Positions 57,229-64,000 of a stretch of 64,000 nucleotides of DNA are shown one piece after another. The DNA comes from DASUAL01 sp035763805 (lineage in GTDB: Bacteria > Gemmatimonadota > Gemmatimonadetes > Gemmatimonadales > GWC2-71-9): NCBI GenBank assembly GCA_035763805.1, contig DASUAL010000113.1, positions 1-64,000 on the forward strand, written 5' to 3'. A model generated the notes under the pieces. The model did no database searches, was not told the DNA's origin, and worked only from the letters and a program-made list of their open reading frames with translations. Made by a program: the position numbers and the translations under genes. Each line of letters opens with the position of its first letter. The first letter of the stretch is position 1.

Positions 57229-59142
57229 TTATGGAACCGGGGGCTGCGGCTCGAGCTTCACGATCCAGAGCCCCGCGTTGAAGTCGCTCGCGTACACCAG
57301 TCCGTTGTGCACCTGCGGACCCCAGACGAATGGCCAGTTCGGGATCTTGCCCTTGACGTCGATCGGGTAATAAGCCGCCAGCTCGCGTCCCTGCGCGACC
57401 AGGTCGCCTCGCAGCTCGCCGGACAGGTCGATCGCGCGCAGGCCGCCCTGGTAGTACCCGACATAGAGGATATCGCCTTCCATCCAGACGTTGTGGCTGC
57501 CCCCGTTGGGGATCTCGTAGCGGGCCACCTCGCGCGGATGGTCCCAGTCGCTAACGTCGACGATGTGGAAATAGCCGTAGGGAAACTCCGGCTGGTCCGG
57601 TCCAAAGCTGGGCGGGAACAGCTCGTCCCCGACGATCACGTAGTTCTTGTAGCGCCACGCCGTGTGAGTCCAGAACTCGCCCTGGAAGTCCTTGTATTGC
57701 GTGACGAACGTCGGGCTCGTCGGCGAGCCGCCGCGGATCCCCGCCCCGACGTCGAGGACGACCAGGCCGTCGTAGCCGTACGAGAGGTAGGCGAGGCCGT
57801 CCTGCACGATCACGTCGTGCAGCGCCCGGCCGCCCGGACGGTCCACCTGCCAGCGCGCCACTTCCTTCGGAGCCTTCGGGTCGTGGATGTCGATCACGCG
57901 CAGCGATCCCGTGGCATCGTCGGTTGCGAAGACGTAGTAGCCCTCTGTCCAGGCGTTATGAACGCCGCCGGTCACGGTCTCGGTGTATTCACTGAACGCT
58001 TTCGGGTGGCCCGGGTCCGATGTGTCGAGGATCACGATGCCGTTCTTCCGGCTCGACGCCCCCTCCCGCGTCATCACCGCATACCGGTGATCCGGTGTGA
58101 TCGTCACGTCGTTGATCACTCGTGCGTCCACTTTCACCGAATCGGTGAGCACGGGGCTGGCCGCGTTCGTGACGTCGTAGATGTAGAGCGCGTCCGCGCC
58201 CCAGCTGGGCACGTAGGCCCAGGTCTTCCCGCCCTGGTCGAAGATCAGGAGGTCCGCGGTGTGGACGTCCCGGATCGAGCCGCGGCCCACGAGCTTGAAG
58301 TCGCGCTTCGTCACCTGGCGTGGGCCGACGATCACGCTGGCGCGCCCGGCACGCCCGCCCACGAGCGCGGTGACGACGTAGACGCCCGGCCGCTCGGCGA
58401 CGAACCCACCGTCCTCGAACACCGTGGCCCCCTCGCCCGTGGCGCTCCACTCCACATACGGCTGGGGCAGCCCCCGCGAACCCGCCCGCGCCGCTACCAG
58501 GAATCGCACGACGTCTCCCGTCCGCACGGTGGTGTCCGTGGGCGTAACAGTCACTGCCGTCACCGGGCTCGCGACGACCTGGACGACGGTGCTGCCACGC
58601 GCCTTGCCGACGGTGGCCTCGATGCGCGCCGTGCCGGCTCGCAGGGCGACCACCCGTCCCGCGGCATCCACGCTCGCGACGGCGGGCGCGGAGGATCCGA
58701 AGACGGCGACGGCGTCGCGGCGGGGCCTCCCGCGCCGGGTCCGCGCATCAACCTTCGCCGGCGCGCTCGCGCCCACGTATAAGGTCCGAGCGGGCAGGCT
58801 CACACCCAGCGTCGCCACCGGCGCGGGTCCGATCTCCACCTCGAGCCGACCAACTTCCCTCCCGCTCAACGCGATAACCGTGACGCGACCGGCGTCGAGC
58901 GTCACGAGCATCCCGCTGTCCGTAACGTAGGCGGCGTTGGGGTTGTTGGTGAACCATCGAAAGGTCGCGCTGGAGACGTCGCGCCCTGCGGAGTCCTTAG
59001 CAACGGCCCGGACCGGCACCGAGTCGCCCGCGATCAGGCGGGCACCGGGCCGGACGACCTCGATCGTAGCGACCTGCTGTGCGGCGCCGCGGCCTGCGAG
59101 GAGAACGCCCAAGGTCACCCACACCGGAACGTGCTGTTTCAC
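57229..59142 (-). CDS. Secreted LVIVD-repeat propeller protein with Big2-like Ig domains
   Basis: A 637-residue extracytoplasmic protein from GTG 59142 with a signal peptide (PVWVTLGVLLAGRGAAQ). Residues 20-290 are three or four Big2-like Ig repeats (DVSSATFRWFTNNPNAAYVTDSG, VTAVTVTPTDTTVRTGDVVRF). The rest holds LVIVD repeats (ALYIYDVTNAASPV, GIVILDTSDPGHPKAF, SLRVIDIHDPKAPKEV, GLVVLDVGAG, FHIVDVSDWDHPREV, GLRAIDLSG). It is the first gene of the nine-gene operon ending in priA. Confidence 0.82.
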   Translation of the reverse strand: MKQHVPVWVTLGVLLAGRGAAQQVATIEVVRPGARLIAGDSVPVRAVAKDSAGRDVSSATFRWFTNNPNAAYVTDSGMLVTLDAGRVTVIALSGREVGRLEVEIGPAPVATLGVSLPARTLYVGASAPAKVDARTRRGRPRRDAVAVFGSSAPAVASVDAAGRVVALRAGTARIEATVGKARGSTVVQVVASPVTAVTVTPTDTTVRTGDVVRFLVAARAGSRGLPQPYVEWSATGEGATVFEDGGFVAERPGVYVVTALVGGRAGRASVIVGPRQVTKRDFKLVGRGSIRDVHTADLLIFDQGGKTWAYVPSWGADALYIYDVTNAASPVLTDSVKVDARVINDVTITPDHRYAVMTREGASSRKNGIVILDTSDPGHPKAFSEYTETVTGGVHNAWTEGYYVFATDDATGSLRVIDIHDPKAPKEVARWQVDRPGGRALHDVIVQDGLAYLSYGYDGLVVLDVGAGIRGGSPTSPTFVTQYKDFQGEFWTHTAWRYKNYVIVGDELFPPSFGPDQPEFPYGYFHIVDVSDWDHPREVARYEIPNGGSHNVWMEGDILYVGYYQGGLRAIDLSGELRGDLVAQGRELAAYYPIDVKGKIPNWPFVWGPQVHNGLVYASDFNAGLWIVKLEPQPPVP

Positions 59143-59228
59143 GGATGAACCCCGGGGAAGTGGAAAGTGAGTGGGCGAATGAAAGATAGCCCCGCCCCGC
59201 CCGCGAGACACCCCCGCCGAGCCAGCCG

Positions 59229-59250
59229 GGACCGGACGCGCCCGGTCCCC
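59229..59250. promoter_or_regulatory. Hairpin in the divergent region 59143-59400
   Basis: GGGACCGG (59229-59236) and CCGGTCCC (59243-59250) form a perfect 8-bp stem with a six-base loop. No T-run follows on either strand, so it is more likely a regulator site or 5' leader hairpin than a terminator. It lies between the LVIVD gene (minus) and hsp20 (plus). Confidence 0.35.
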
Positions 59251-59314
59251 TGCGTCACAGCGGCAGCCGTCGGCCAAACTGGACGGGGCGATTTGTCAGG
59301 ATGGCAAAGTGGGC

Positions 59315-59330
59315 GGGCACATCCCTTGCT
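59315..59330 (+). promoter_or_regulatory. Sigma-54-like promoter upstream of hsp20
   Basis: GGGCAC-ATCCC-TTGCT fits the -24/-12 consensus TGGCAC-N5-TTGCW with one mismatch and the required GG-N10-GC spacing. Transcription would start near 59341, leaving a leader of about 60 bases before the hsp20 ATG. RpoN and an enhancer-binding protein are not encoded in this window, so use of the site is inferred. Confidence 0.5.
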
Positions 59331-59400
59331 CAGGGCCGCCGGCGCAGGCAAAAGTGCAGGGCTGACCGAGCAATAAACCTGAAGCGGAGGTCGTGAGAAA

Positions 59401-59865
59401 ATGTTCGTCACCACTCGTACCCTCAGGGCTCCGGCGGCGGAGGCGTCCACGCTGGAGCGCCAGATCAGCCGTTTGTTCAATGATACGCTAGGCAATCCCG
59501 ACTGGCAGTATCGGGACAGCGCCGGCGCGTCGTGGGTGCCCCCGGTGGACATCTTCGAGGAGGCCGATGCGATCCGCATCGTGGCCGAGGTGCCCGGTGT
59601 GAGGCCGGAGGACATCAAGATCTCCCTCGAGAACAACGTCCTCACCATTCACGGCATGAAGGAACAGGTGGCCCGGGAGCGCACCGAGCGTGTGCACCGC
59701 TACGAGCGAACCTACGGAGCGTTCGAGCGCAGCTTCACGCTGCCAGCCACGGTGGATGCAGGCAACATCAAGGCCACTTACGAGCACGGCGTGCTGACGG
59801 TGACCCTGCCCAAGGCGGAGAACGCGAAGCCGCGGCAGATCGAGGTGCAGGTCGCTGCGAAGTAA
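59401..59865 (+). CDS. Hsp20/alpha-crystallin small heat-shock protein
   Basis: A 154-residue ATP-independent holdase. The alpha-crystallin domain spans about 45-145: WVPPVDIFEEADAIRIVAEVPGVRPEDIKI, NNVLTIHG, RYERTYGAFERSFTLPATVD and the conserved HGVLTVTLPK (A/G-x-x-x-n-G-V-L). A short I-x-V (IEV) lies near the C-terminus. Ribosome site GGAGGTCG is 10 bases before the ATG. Confidence 0.96.
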   Translation: MFVTTRTLRAPAAEASTLERQISRLFNDTLGNPDWQYRDSAGASWVPPVDIFEEADAIRIVAEVPGVRPEDIKISLENNVLTIHGMKEQVARERTERVHRYERTYGAFERSFTLPATVDAGNIKATYEHGVLTVTLPKAENAKPRQIEVQVAAK

Positions 59866-59880
59866 AGACGGACGTGCAGT

Positions 59881-60219
59881 TCAGGTCGGCTGACCCCGGG
59901 GCGGCGGCCCGGGGTCGGCCCCGCCAAGCAGTTCCCTGAGTCTTGCGTCCACGGCGGAGTTCGCAACCGCCACCGCGCCCGCTTGCCGCGCGGCGCGCAG
60001 CTCGTTCGGTTTCACGTGCGACCCGAACGCCACGACCGGTATCCCCCGCCCCGCGAGCGCCCGGATGCGGTCCACGACGTCGGCGGGGCCGAGCTCCACG
60101 ACCGCCAAGTCGCACGCGGCGTCATCGCGCGTGAGCTCCGCGCCAGCCGCCTGCACCACCGCGGTGAGCTTGGAGCGGAAGAACAGATCCCGCGCGGCGA
60201 CGAGGACGCGCTTACCCAT
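59881..60219 (-). CDS. Receiver-like protein lacking clear phosphorylation site
   Basis: 112 residues with the alternating alpha/beta pattern of a response-regulator receiver: RVLVAARDLFFRSKLTAVVQAAG, CDLAVVELG, GIPVVAFGSHV, LRAARQAGAVAVANS. The position of the phospho-acceptor Asp is taken by Glu (VVELG), so it may be constitutively active or a pseudo-receiver. It overlaps the downstream end of the zincin gene by eight bases and is convergent with hsp20. A GACCCCGGG/CCCGGGGTC hairpin lies within its 3' end. Confidence 0.65.
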   Translation of the reverse strand: MGKRVLVAARDLFFRSKLTAVVQAAGAELTRDDAACDLAVVELGPADVVDRIRALAGRGIPVVAFGSHVKPNELRAARQAGAVAVANSAVDARLRELLGGADPGPPPRGQPT

Positions 60220-60910
60220 CGAGCGGCTCGACGGCCACGGTCTGCTGAAGGGGCAAAGCGGTCCTACGAAACAGATCGAGGAGCGAGGCCTTGCGCCGTA
60301 GGACCACCACCGCCTCCCCCGGCGGCGGCTCCGCCAGACCCTCGAGCGAAAGGAACATCGGCTGCGCCCTGGAGGACCTGGCAATCGGGACCCGATAGTG
60401 CCGCCCATGCCAAACGATGTCCAGCCCCTCCCCCCTCCCGTTCCACTCATCTCTCTCGATGAATACATCGTCGTCGACCTTGTAGACCCCTTCGACAAGC
60501 CGCTCTCCGGAACGATAGAACACGGGATCGAACGGCTGCCCCTCGTGTCGGTTGAAGTTCTCCTCGGCAGCCCAGTCATAGGCCTCGAGCGCCCCCGCGT
60601 TGGCCCGCCACTCAAGATGATGCCGCAGCTCGTGCGCGAGCGTCTCCCATGCTTCCTCGCGCCATTCAAAATCCCCGAGCCGCGCGAGGGCCGCGAACGA
60701 GCCGTGATAGAGGACGATGCGCGACTGCAGGTCGGCGCCGCTGCCGCTCCACTCGAGGGGAATGCACTCGCCGAGGGTGTATACGTCGCCGCGCAGCGGG
60801 TGGGGAACCGTCTTGGGACTCACTTCGATGGCGACAACTCCGCCGCGGAACTCGGCAGGGACGTCACGCGCGAGCCGGTCGATCATCGACCGGAAGTCGT
60901 TGAATTGCAT
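60212..60910 (-). CDS. Putative minimal zincin metallopeptidase
   Basis: A 232-residue cytoplasmic protein with ETLAHELRHHLEW (HExxHH), matching the zincin-like metallopeptidase pattern seen in the DUF1025-type group; a possible third ligand is in DWAAEENFNRHE. The N-terminus (FNDFRSMIDRLARDVPAEF) is typical for that group. The C-terminal 100 residues are beta-rich. Substrate unknown. It ends overlapping the receiver-like gene. Confidence 0.7.
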   Translation of the reverse strand: MQFNDFRSMIDRLARDVPAEFRGGVVAIEVSPKTVPHPLRGDVYTLGECIPLEWSGSGADLQSRIVLYHGSFAALARLGDFEWREEAWETLAHELRHHLEWRANAGALEAYDWAAEENFNRHEGQPFDPVFYRSGERLVEGVYKVDDDVFIERDEWNGRGEGLDIVWHGRHYRVPIARSSRAQPMFLSLEGLAEPPPGEAVVVLRRKASLLDLFRRTALPLQQTVAVEPLDG

Positions 60911-60932
60911 GGACGGTTCGGCGGCTCGGCGC

Positions 60933-62270
60933 CTAACCGCTCAGCTTCTCTCGCAGGTACGCTACCAGCCGATCCGCGCCCACGCGGTCCTGCCGTAGCG
61001 TGTCGCGATCCCGCACCGTCACCGTGCCATCCTGCGTGGACTGGCCGTCCACCGTGATCCCGAACGGCGTCCCGGCCTCGTCCTGGCGGCGGTAGCGCCG
61101 CCCGATCGAGCCGCCGTCGTCGTAGAAGACGTGGTAGTGCCTGCGCAAATCGTCGTAGATGCGGCGCGCCAGCTCGGGCATTCCCTCCTTATTGACCAGT
61201 GGGAACACAGCCGCTTTGAGCGGTGCCAGCCCAGCGTGGAGCCGCAACACGACCCGGGTCTCACCCTCCACCGGCTCTTCGTGGTAGGCGTCGCACAGCA
61301 CAGCCAGCGCCGTCCGGTCGACACCTGCCGAGGTCTCGACGACAAACGGCAGGAAGCGATCCTTCGTTTCGGGGTCGAGGTATTCGAGCTTTTTCCCTGA
61401 GTACTGCTGGTGCCGCGACAGGTCGAAGTCGGTCCGGTTGTGGATCCCTTCGAACTCGTTCCAGCCGAACGGGAATTCGTACTCGATGTCGTACGCGTCC
61501 TTCGCGTAGTGAGCGAGCTCCTGCTTGGTGTGCTGGTGGAAGCGTAACTTCTCCGGCTTGAGCCCGAGCCCCGCGAGCCACCGCATGCGCTCGTGCCGCC
61601 AGACCTCGAACCACTCCTGGTCCGTCCCCGGCTTCACGAAGAACTGCATCTCCATCTGCTCGAACTCCCGGGTCCGGAACGTGAAGTTCCCGGGTGTGAT
61701 CTCGTTTCTGAACGCCTTGCCGATCTGCGCGACGCCGAAGGGGATCTTCTGCCGCGAGGACTGGAGGACATTCAGATAGTTGACGTAAATGCCCTGCGCC
61801 GTCTCCGGGCGCAAGTACACCACGGCCGCCGCGTCCTCGACCGGACCGAGGAAGGTCTTGAACATGAGATTGAACATGCGCGGCGCGGTGAGCGTGCCCT
61901 TGCTGCCGCATACCGGGCACTGTGCGGATGGCTCGCCTGGCGTGCCCTTGATACGTGGATCGTCGGCGCGGAAGCGGTTCTTGCACTGCTTGCAGTCCAC
62001 CAGCGGGTCGGCGAACCCCGCCACATGGCCCGACGCCTCCCACACCTTGGGATGCATCAGGATCGCCGCGTCGAGACCCTCAATGTCTTCGCGCTCGTGG
62101 ACCATCGAGCGCCACCAGCGCTCCTTGATGTTCTTCTTCAGCTCGACGCCGAGCGGACCATAGTCCCACACGGAGCCAAGGCCGCCGTAGATCTCGGACG
62201 ACTGGAATACGAAGCCGCGTCGCTTCGCGAGCGACACGAGCTTATCCATCACGTTGTTGCTCGGGGCCAT
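60933..62270 (-). CDS. glyQS: Glycyl-tRNA synthetase (alpha2 dimeric type)
   Basis: A 445-residue class II synthetase charging tRNA-Gly. Starts MDKLVSLAKRRGFVFQSSEIYGG. The zinc-binding insert has CKQCKNRF and CPVCGSKG. Motif 2 is AQIGKAFRNEITPGNFTFRTREFEQMEMQFF and motif 3 lies in SAGVDRTALAVLCDAY. The C-terminal anticodon-binding domain begins about LAPLKAAVFPL. ATG at 62270. Confidence 0.97.
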   Translation of the reverse strand: MAPSNNVMDKLVSLAKRRGFVFQSSEIYGGLGSVWDYGPLGVELKKNIKERWWRSMVHEREDIEGLDAAILMHPKVWEASGHVAGFADPLVDCKQCKNRFRADDPRIKGTPGEPSAQCPVCGSKGTLTAPRMFNLMFKTFLGPVEDAAAVVYLRPETAQGIYVNYLNVLQSSRQKIPFGVAQIGKAFRNEITPGNFTFRTREFEQMEMQFFVKPGTDQEWFEVWRHERMRWLAGLGLKPEKLRFHQHTKQELAHYAKDAYDIEYEFPFGWNEFEGIHNRTDFDLSRHQQYSGKKLEYLDPETKDRFLPFVVETSAGVDRTALAVLCDAYHEEPVEGETRVVLRLHAGLAPLKAAVFPLVNKEGMPELARRIYDDLRRHYHVFYDDGGSIGRRYRRQDEAGTPFGITVDGQSTQDGTVTVRDRDTLRQDRVGADRLVAYLREKLSG

Positions 62271-62295
62271 AGTGGGCGGGAAGATAGAGCGCGCG

Positions 62296-63378
62296 CTAGG
62301 CCGCCGGCAACCCGAACGCCTGTCGCGTCGCGCGCTCGGCCAGCTCCGCAATCCCCGCGGCGTCCAAGGTTCGGCCCTCCCCGTCCAGCGCGTGGATCCC
62401 GATCAACCCCTCGACCTTCCCCGCCACCACGGCCACTTTCTTCTTCCCCCTCTGCGCCCGCCGGACGACCTCCCCCGACGCCTTACCGACGAGCGACGTC
62501 CGGTCGAACGATCCCTCCCCGGTGACGACCAAGTCGGCCTTGGCAAGAGCCGCGTCAAAGCCCACACGGGAGAGGACCCACTCGGCACCCGGCTCGAGCT
62601 GCGCTTTGGCGAAGAACGCGAGCCCCGCACCGAGCCCGCCCGCCGCACCGCCGCCCGGGAGCGTGGCGAGCTCTGGGCGCCCGTGCAGGGCCATCAGTTC
62701 CGCCAGGCGCTCAAGCCCGCGGGACAGCAGCTTCACGCCTTCTGGACCCGCGCCCTTCTGCGGGCCGAACACGGGAGCCGCCCCGTTTGAACCGACGAGC
62801 GGCGTCGTCACGTCGGCGAGTGCGATCACCTGTGCCTGCAAACCCCAGCCCCCGGCCAGATCCGCCAGTTGCGCCAGCGGCCCGCCTCCCTCGGGCAGCG
62901 GTGACCCGTGGGCGTCATGGAACGTCCAGCCCAGGCCACGGGCGGCGCCGGTCCCGCCGTCCACCGTCGCCGACCCGCCTAGACCCACGACCACGACCTT
63001 GGCACCACGCTCTACCGCCTCCCAAATGAGCTCACCCACACCTCGCGTCGTGGCGCGGAGGGGATCCAATTCGTCCGGCCGGAGCAGCGCGATGCCACAC
63101 GCGGTCGCGCTCTCGAAAATCGCCGTCTCGGCGTCCACCCAGCCGAGCGAGCCCCACACGGGCGTGCCCAGCGGCCCCGTGACCTGCACGCGCTCGCACA
63201 GCGACCCGGGCGCCAGCACCGCGTCGAGCAGGCCGTCGCCTCCGTCCGAGAGCGGGCATTGCAGCACAGAGGCCTCCGGCAAGGCACGCCGAATCCCCGC
63301 CGAAAGCGCGTCCGCCACCTGGCGGGGGCCGAGGGTACCCTTGAAGGCGGCCGGAGCAGCGAGAACTACCGGCTGCAT
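62296..63378 (-). CDS. glxK: Glycerate kinase (GlxK/GarK family)
   Basis: 360 residues; phosphorylates D-glycerate. Family motifs: APAAFKGTLGPRQVADALSAG, PLSDGGDGLLDA, VVVGLGGSATVDGGTGAARGLGW, LPGGGAAGGLGAGLAFF, TGEGSFDRTSLVGKASGEV. ATG at 63378. The diverging 324-base region to 63702 contains the sigma-54 site, riboswitch and terminators described separately. Confidence 0.93.
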   Translation of the reverse strand: MQPVVLAAPAAFKGTLGPRQVADALSAGIRRALPEASVLQCPLSDGGDGLLDAVLAPGSLCERVQVTGPLGTPVWGSLGWVDAETAIFESATACGIALLRPDELDPLRATTRGVGELIWEAVERGAKVVVVGLGGSATVDGGTGAARGLGWTFHDAHGSPLPEGGGPLAQLADLAGGWGLQAQVIALADVTTPLVGSNGAAPVFGPQKGAGPEGVKLLSRGLERLAELMALHGRPELATLPGGGAAGGLGAGLAFFAKAQLEPGAEWVLSRVGFDAALAKADLVVTGEGSFDRTSLVGKASGEVVRRAQRGKKKVAVVAGKVEGLIGIHALDGEGRTLDAAGIAELAERATRQAFGLPAA

Positions 63379-63466
63379 TTGGCAGTACGCGTCAAAGAGT
63401 GCATTCTGCGATACCAGCTCAAACCCCAGCGTTGGCTAAGTGGTGCTGTGATTTCGCTTACTGTTC

Positions 63467-63482
63467 GGGCACCGTTCTTGCT
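63467..63482 (+). promoter_or_regulatory. Sigma-54-like promoter upstream of the riboswitch
   Basis: GGGCAC-CGTTC-TTGCT fits TGGCAC-N5-TTGCW with one mismatch and exact GG-N10-GC spacing. The predicted start, about 12 bases past GC, is near 63493, just where the riboswitch P1 helix begins. Together with the hsp20 site it is the second such match in this 5-kb end of the window. Confidence 0.55.
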
Positions 63483-63494
63483 TACTGCACGGGG

Positions 63495-63586
63495 CGGCAG
63501 ATCTCTGTCAAGGGCAAACCGCTGGCGACGGCGGGGCGCAAAGCCAAGGGGTCTCGACGTTGGTACGAGACAGCCCGGCTGCCGGA
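63495..63586 (+). ncRNA. Cyclic di-GMP-I (GEMM) riboswitch aptamer
   Basis: Conserved GEMM blocks appear in order: AGGGCAAACC (63511-63520), a P1b stem CCGCTG-GCGA-CGGCGG with GNRA tetraloop (63519-63534), GCGCAAAGCC (63536-63545), a P2/P3 stem GTCTCG/CGAGAC (63551-63571) and AGCCCGGCTGCCGG. The outer helix pairs CGGCAG (63495-63500) with CTGCCG (63579-63584). It would bind c-di-GMP or the related cAMP-GMP; the G/A specificity position cannot be settled by eye. Confidence 0.88.
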
Positions 63587-63597
63587 GGTTGGCACCG

Positions 63598-63631
63598 GCC
63601 CCACGCCCTGACAAGAGAGCGCGGGGCTTTT
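63598..63631 (+). terminator. Expression-platform terminator of the riboswitch
   Basis: GCCCCACGC (63598-63606) pairs with GCGCGGGGC (63619-63627) except one A/C mismatch, followed by TTTT CGTT. An alternative hairpin, GCGGGGC (63621-63627) with GCCCCGC (63639-63645), shares the same strand, so the two folds exclude each other. This is the usual layout of a riboswitch that controls transcription termination. Confidence 0.65.
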
Positions 63632-63702
63632 CGTTGCGGCCCCGCCAGCGAGCTTCGTCTCGCTCGCATCGGGTTCTAGGGCGCACGATGTCGAGCAGGC
63701 GA

Positions 63703-64000
63703 TCACCCCCCAGGGGCAACTCTGGGGGGTTTGCTTTTGATGTGGTCGCAGATCAGCCTGCCGTGGGCGCGGCCGTTCTCGATGAAGATCTTGTTGGCGT
63801 CGAGCCCGGACGCCAGGACCCCGGCGATGTAGACGCCCGGGACGTTCGTCTCCATCGTGGCGGGGTCGTGACGCGGGACGCCGGTCATCTCCTCCACGTC
63901 GACCCCGACCTCCCGAAGCAGCGTCAGGTCGGCCCGGTAGCCCGTGAGGGCAAGCACGAAATCCGCGGGCTGTGTCTCGACCCGCCCATCCACTTCCGAG
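63703..64000 (-). CDS. ypdA: YpdA-like FAD/NADPH oxidoreductase, C-terminal part
   Basis: Only the last 98 codons are in the window. They match the C-terminus of YpdA-family flavoproteins: VLALTGYRADLTLLREVGV, then ETNVPGVYIAGVLASGLDANKIFIENGRAHG, with GVYIAG before the FAD-contacting helix. YpdA reduces bacillithiol disulfide in Firmicutes, and many other bacteria have relatives. The gene runs off the right edge. Its end overlaps a plus-strand terminator. Confidence 0.8.
   Translation of the reverse strand, partial: SEVDGRVETQPADFVLALTGYRADLTLLREVGVDVEEMTGVPRHDPATMETNVPGVYIAGVLASGLDANKIFIENGRAHGRLICDHIKSKPPRVAPGG
63705..63738 (+). terminator. Strong intrinsic terminator, antisense to ypdA 3' end
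   Basis: ACCCCCCAG (63705-63713) and CTGGGGGGT (63722-63730) form a perfect 9-bp stem with an 8-base loop, followed by TTGCTTTT. It ends plus-strand transcription arriving from the riboswitch and overlaps the last codons and stop of the ypdA-like gene. Between 63646 and 63704 no coding sequence is convincing. Confidence 0.8.

Noticed and set aside
63688..64000. Plus-strand ORF after the riboswitch as its regulated gene
   Set aside because: It is the antisense of ypdA, crosses a strong terminator within its first 20 codons and has no ribosome site.

Overview
The window is a 64-kb piece of a high-GC bacterial chromosome, very probably from Gemmatimonadota or a close relative. This is inferred from gene content: a GWxTD protein, an MglA/MglB pair, adenosylcobalamin-dependent ribonucleotide reductase, a YpdA-type flavoprotein, many zinc-ribbon kinases and FHA proteins, and operons packed with GTGA/ATGA stop-start overlaps. 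No rRNA or species marker is present, so the phylum is an inference. About 60 protein genes, one tRNA (Asn), one SRP RNA, one c-di-GMP-type riboswitch and several hairpin repeats are supported.

Layout. 1-2.3 kb: the start of what looks like an integron (a small low-GC cassette-like gene, an attI-like site and an integron integrase reading in the same direction), then tRNA-Asn and an ArsN2-like acetyltransferase. 2.3-11 kb, minus strand: ffs, dnaX, ybaB, recR, mglB, mglA, pgsA, cinA and a hydrolase, followed by grpE-dnaJ. 11-14.2 kb: two tandem membrane-anchored JAMM/MPN paralogues. 14.2-20.9 kb: sirtuin, pyruvate kinase, MBL hydrolase, class II aldolase, YtxH, YihY and threonine aldolase in one overlapping operon. 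21-26.3 kb: MarR regulator, a MOSC protein between two zinc-ribbon paralogues, nrdJ and a gamma-carbonic-anhydrase-like protein. 26.3-35.3 kb: kinase with a TonB-like C-terminus, GWxTD protein, a large HExxH/beta-propeller/barrel protein and a lipoprotein amidase.

35.4-40.4 kb, plus strand: a signalling cassette (double-FHA zinc-ribbon protein, Ser/Thr kinase, PP2C phosphatase, FHA-anchored trypsin-like protease) translated as one overlapping unit. 40.4-43.9 kb: peptidoglycan recycling (murQ, anmK, a NagZ-like GH3 enzyme). 44-50 kb: gamma-glutamyltranspeptidase, a glycine-zipper lipoprotein, CcdA, pyruvoyl arginine decarboxylase, Fur and a COG1915 ornithine/arginine enzyme. 50-59.1 kb: a nine-gene minus-strand operon from an LVIVD-repeat protein through a YncE propeller, a ubiquitin-like small protein, an HDAC-type deacetylase, CorA and dipeptide epimerase to PriA. 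59.3-64 kb: Hsp20 with a sigma-54-like promoter, glycyl-tRNA synthetase, glycerate kinase, then a sigma-54-like promoter feeding a c-di-GMP-I riboswitch with tandem terminators and no obvious downstream gene, and the 3' end of a ypdA-like gene.

Two themes stand out. First, a family of period-7 repeats, mostly arranged as inverted arms, sits at gene starts and ends and even inside two coding sequences. Second, the sigma-54/riboswitch locus looks like a c-di-GMP-controlled non-coding transcript. Domain assignments come from reading the translations; no database search was run.
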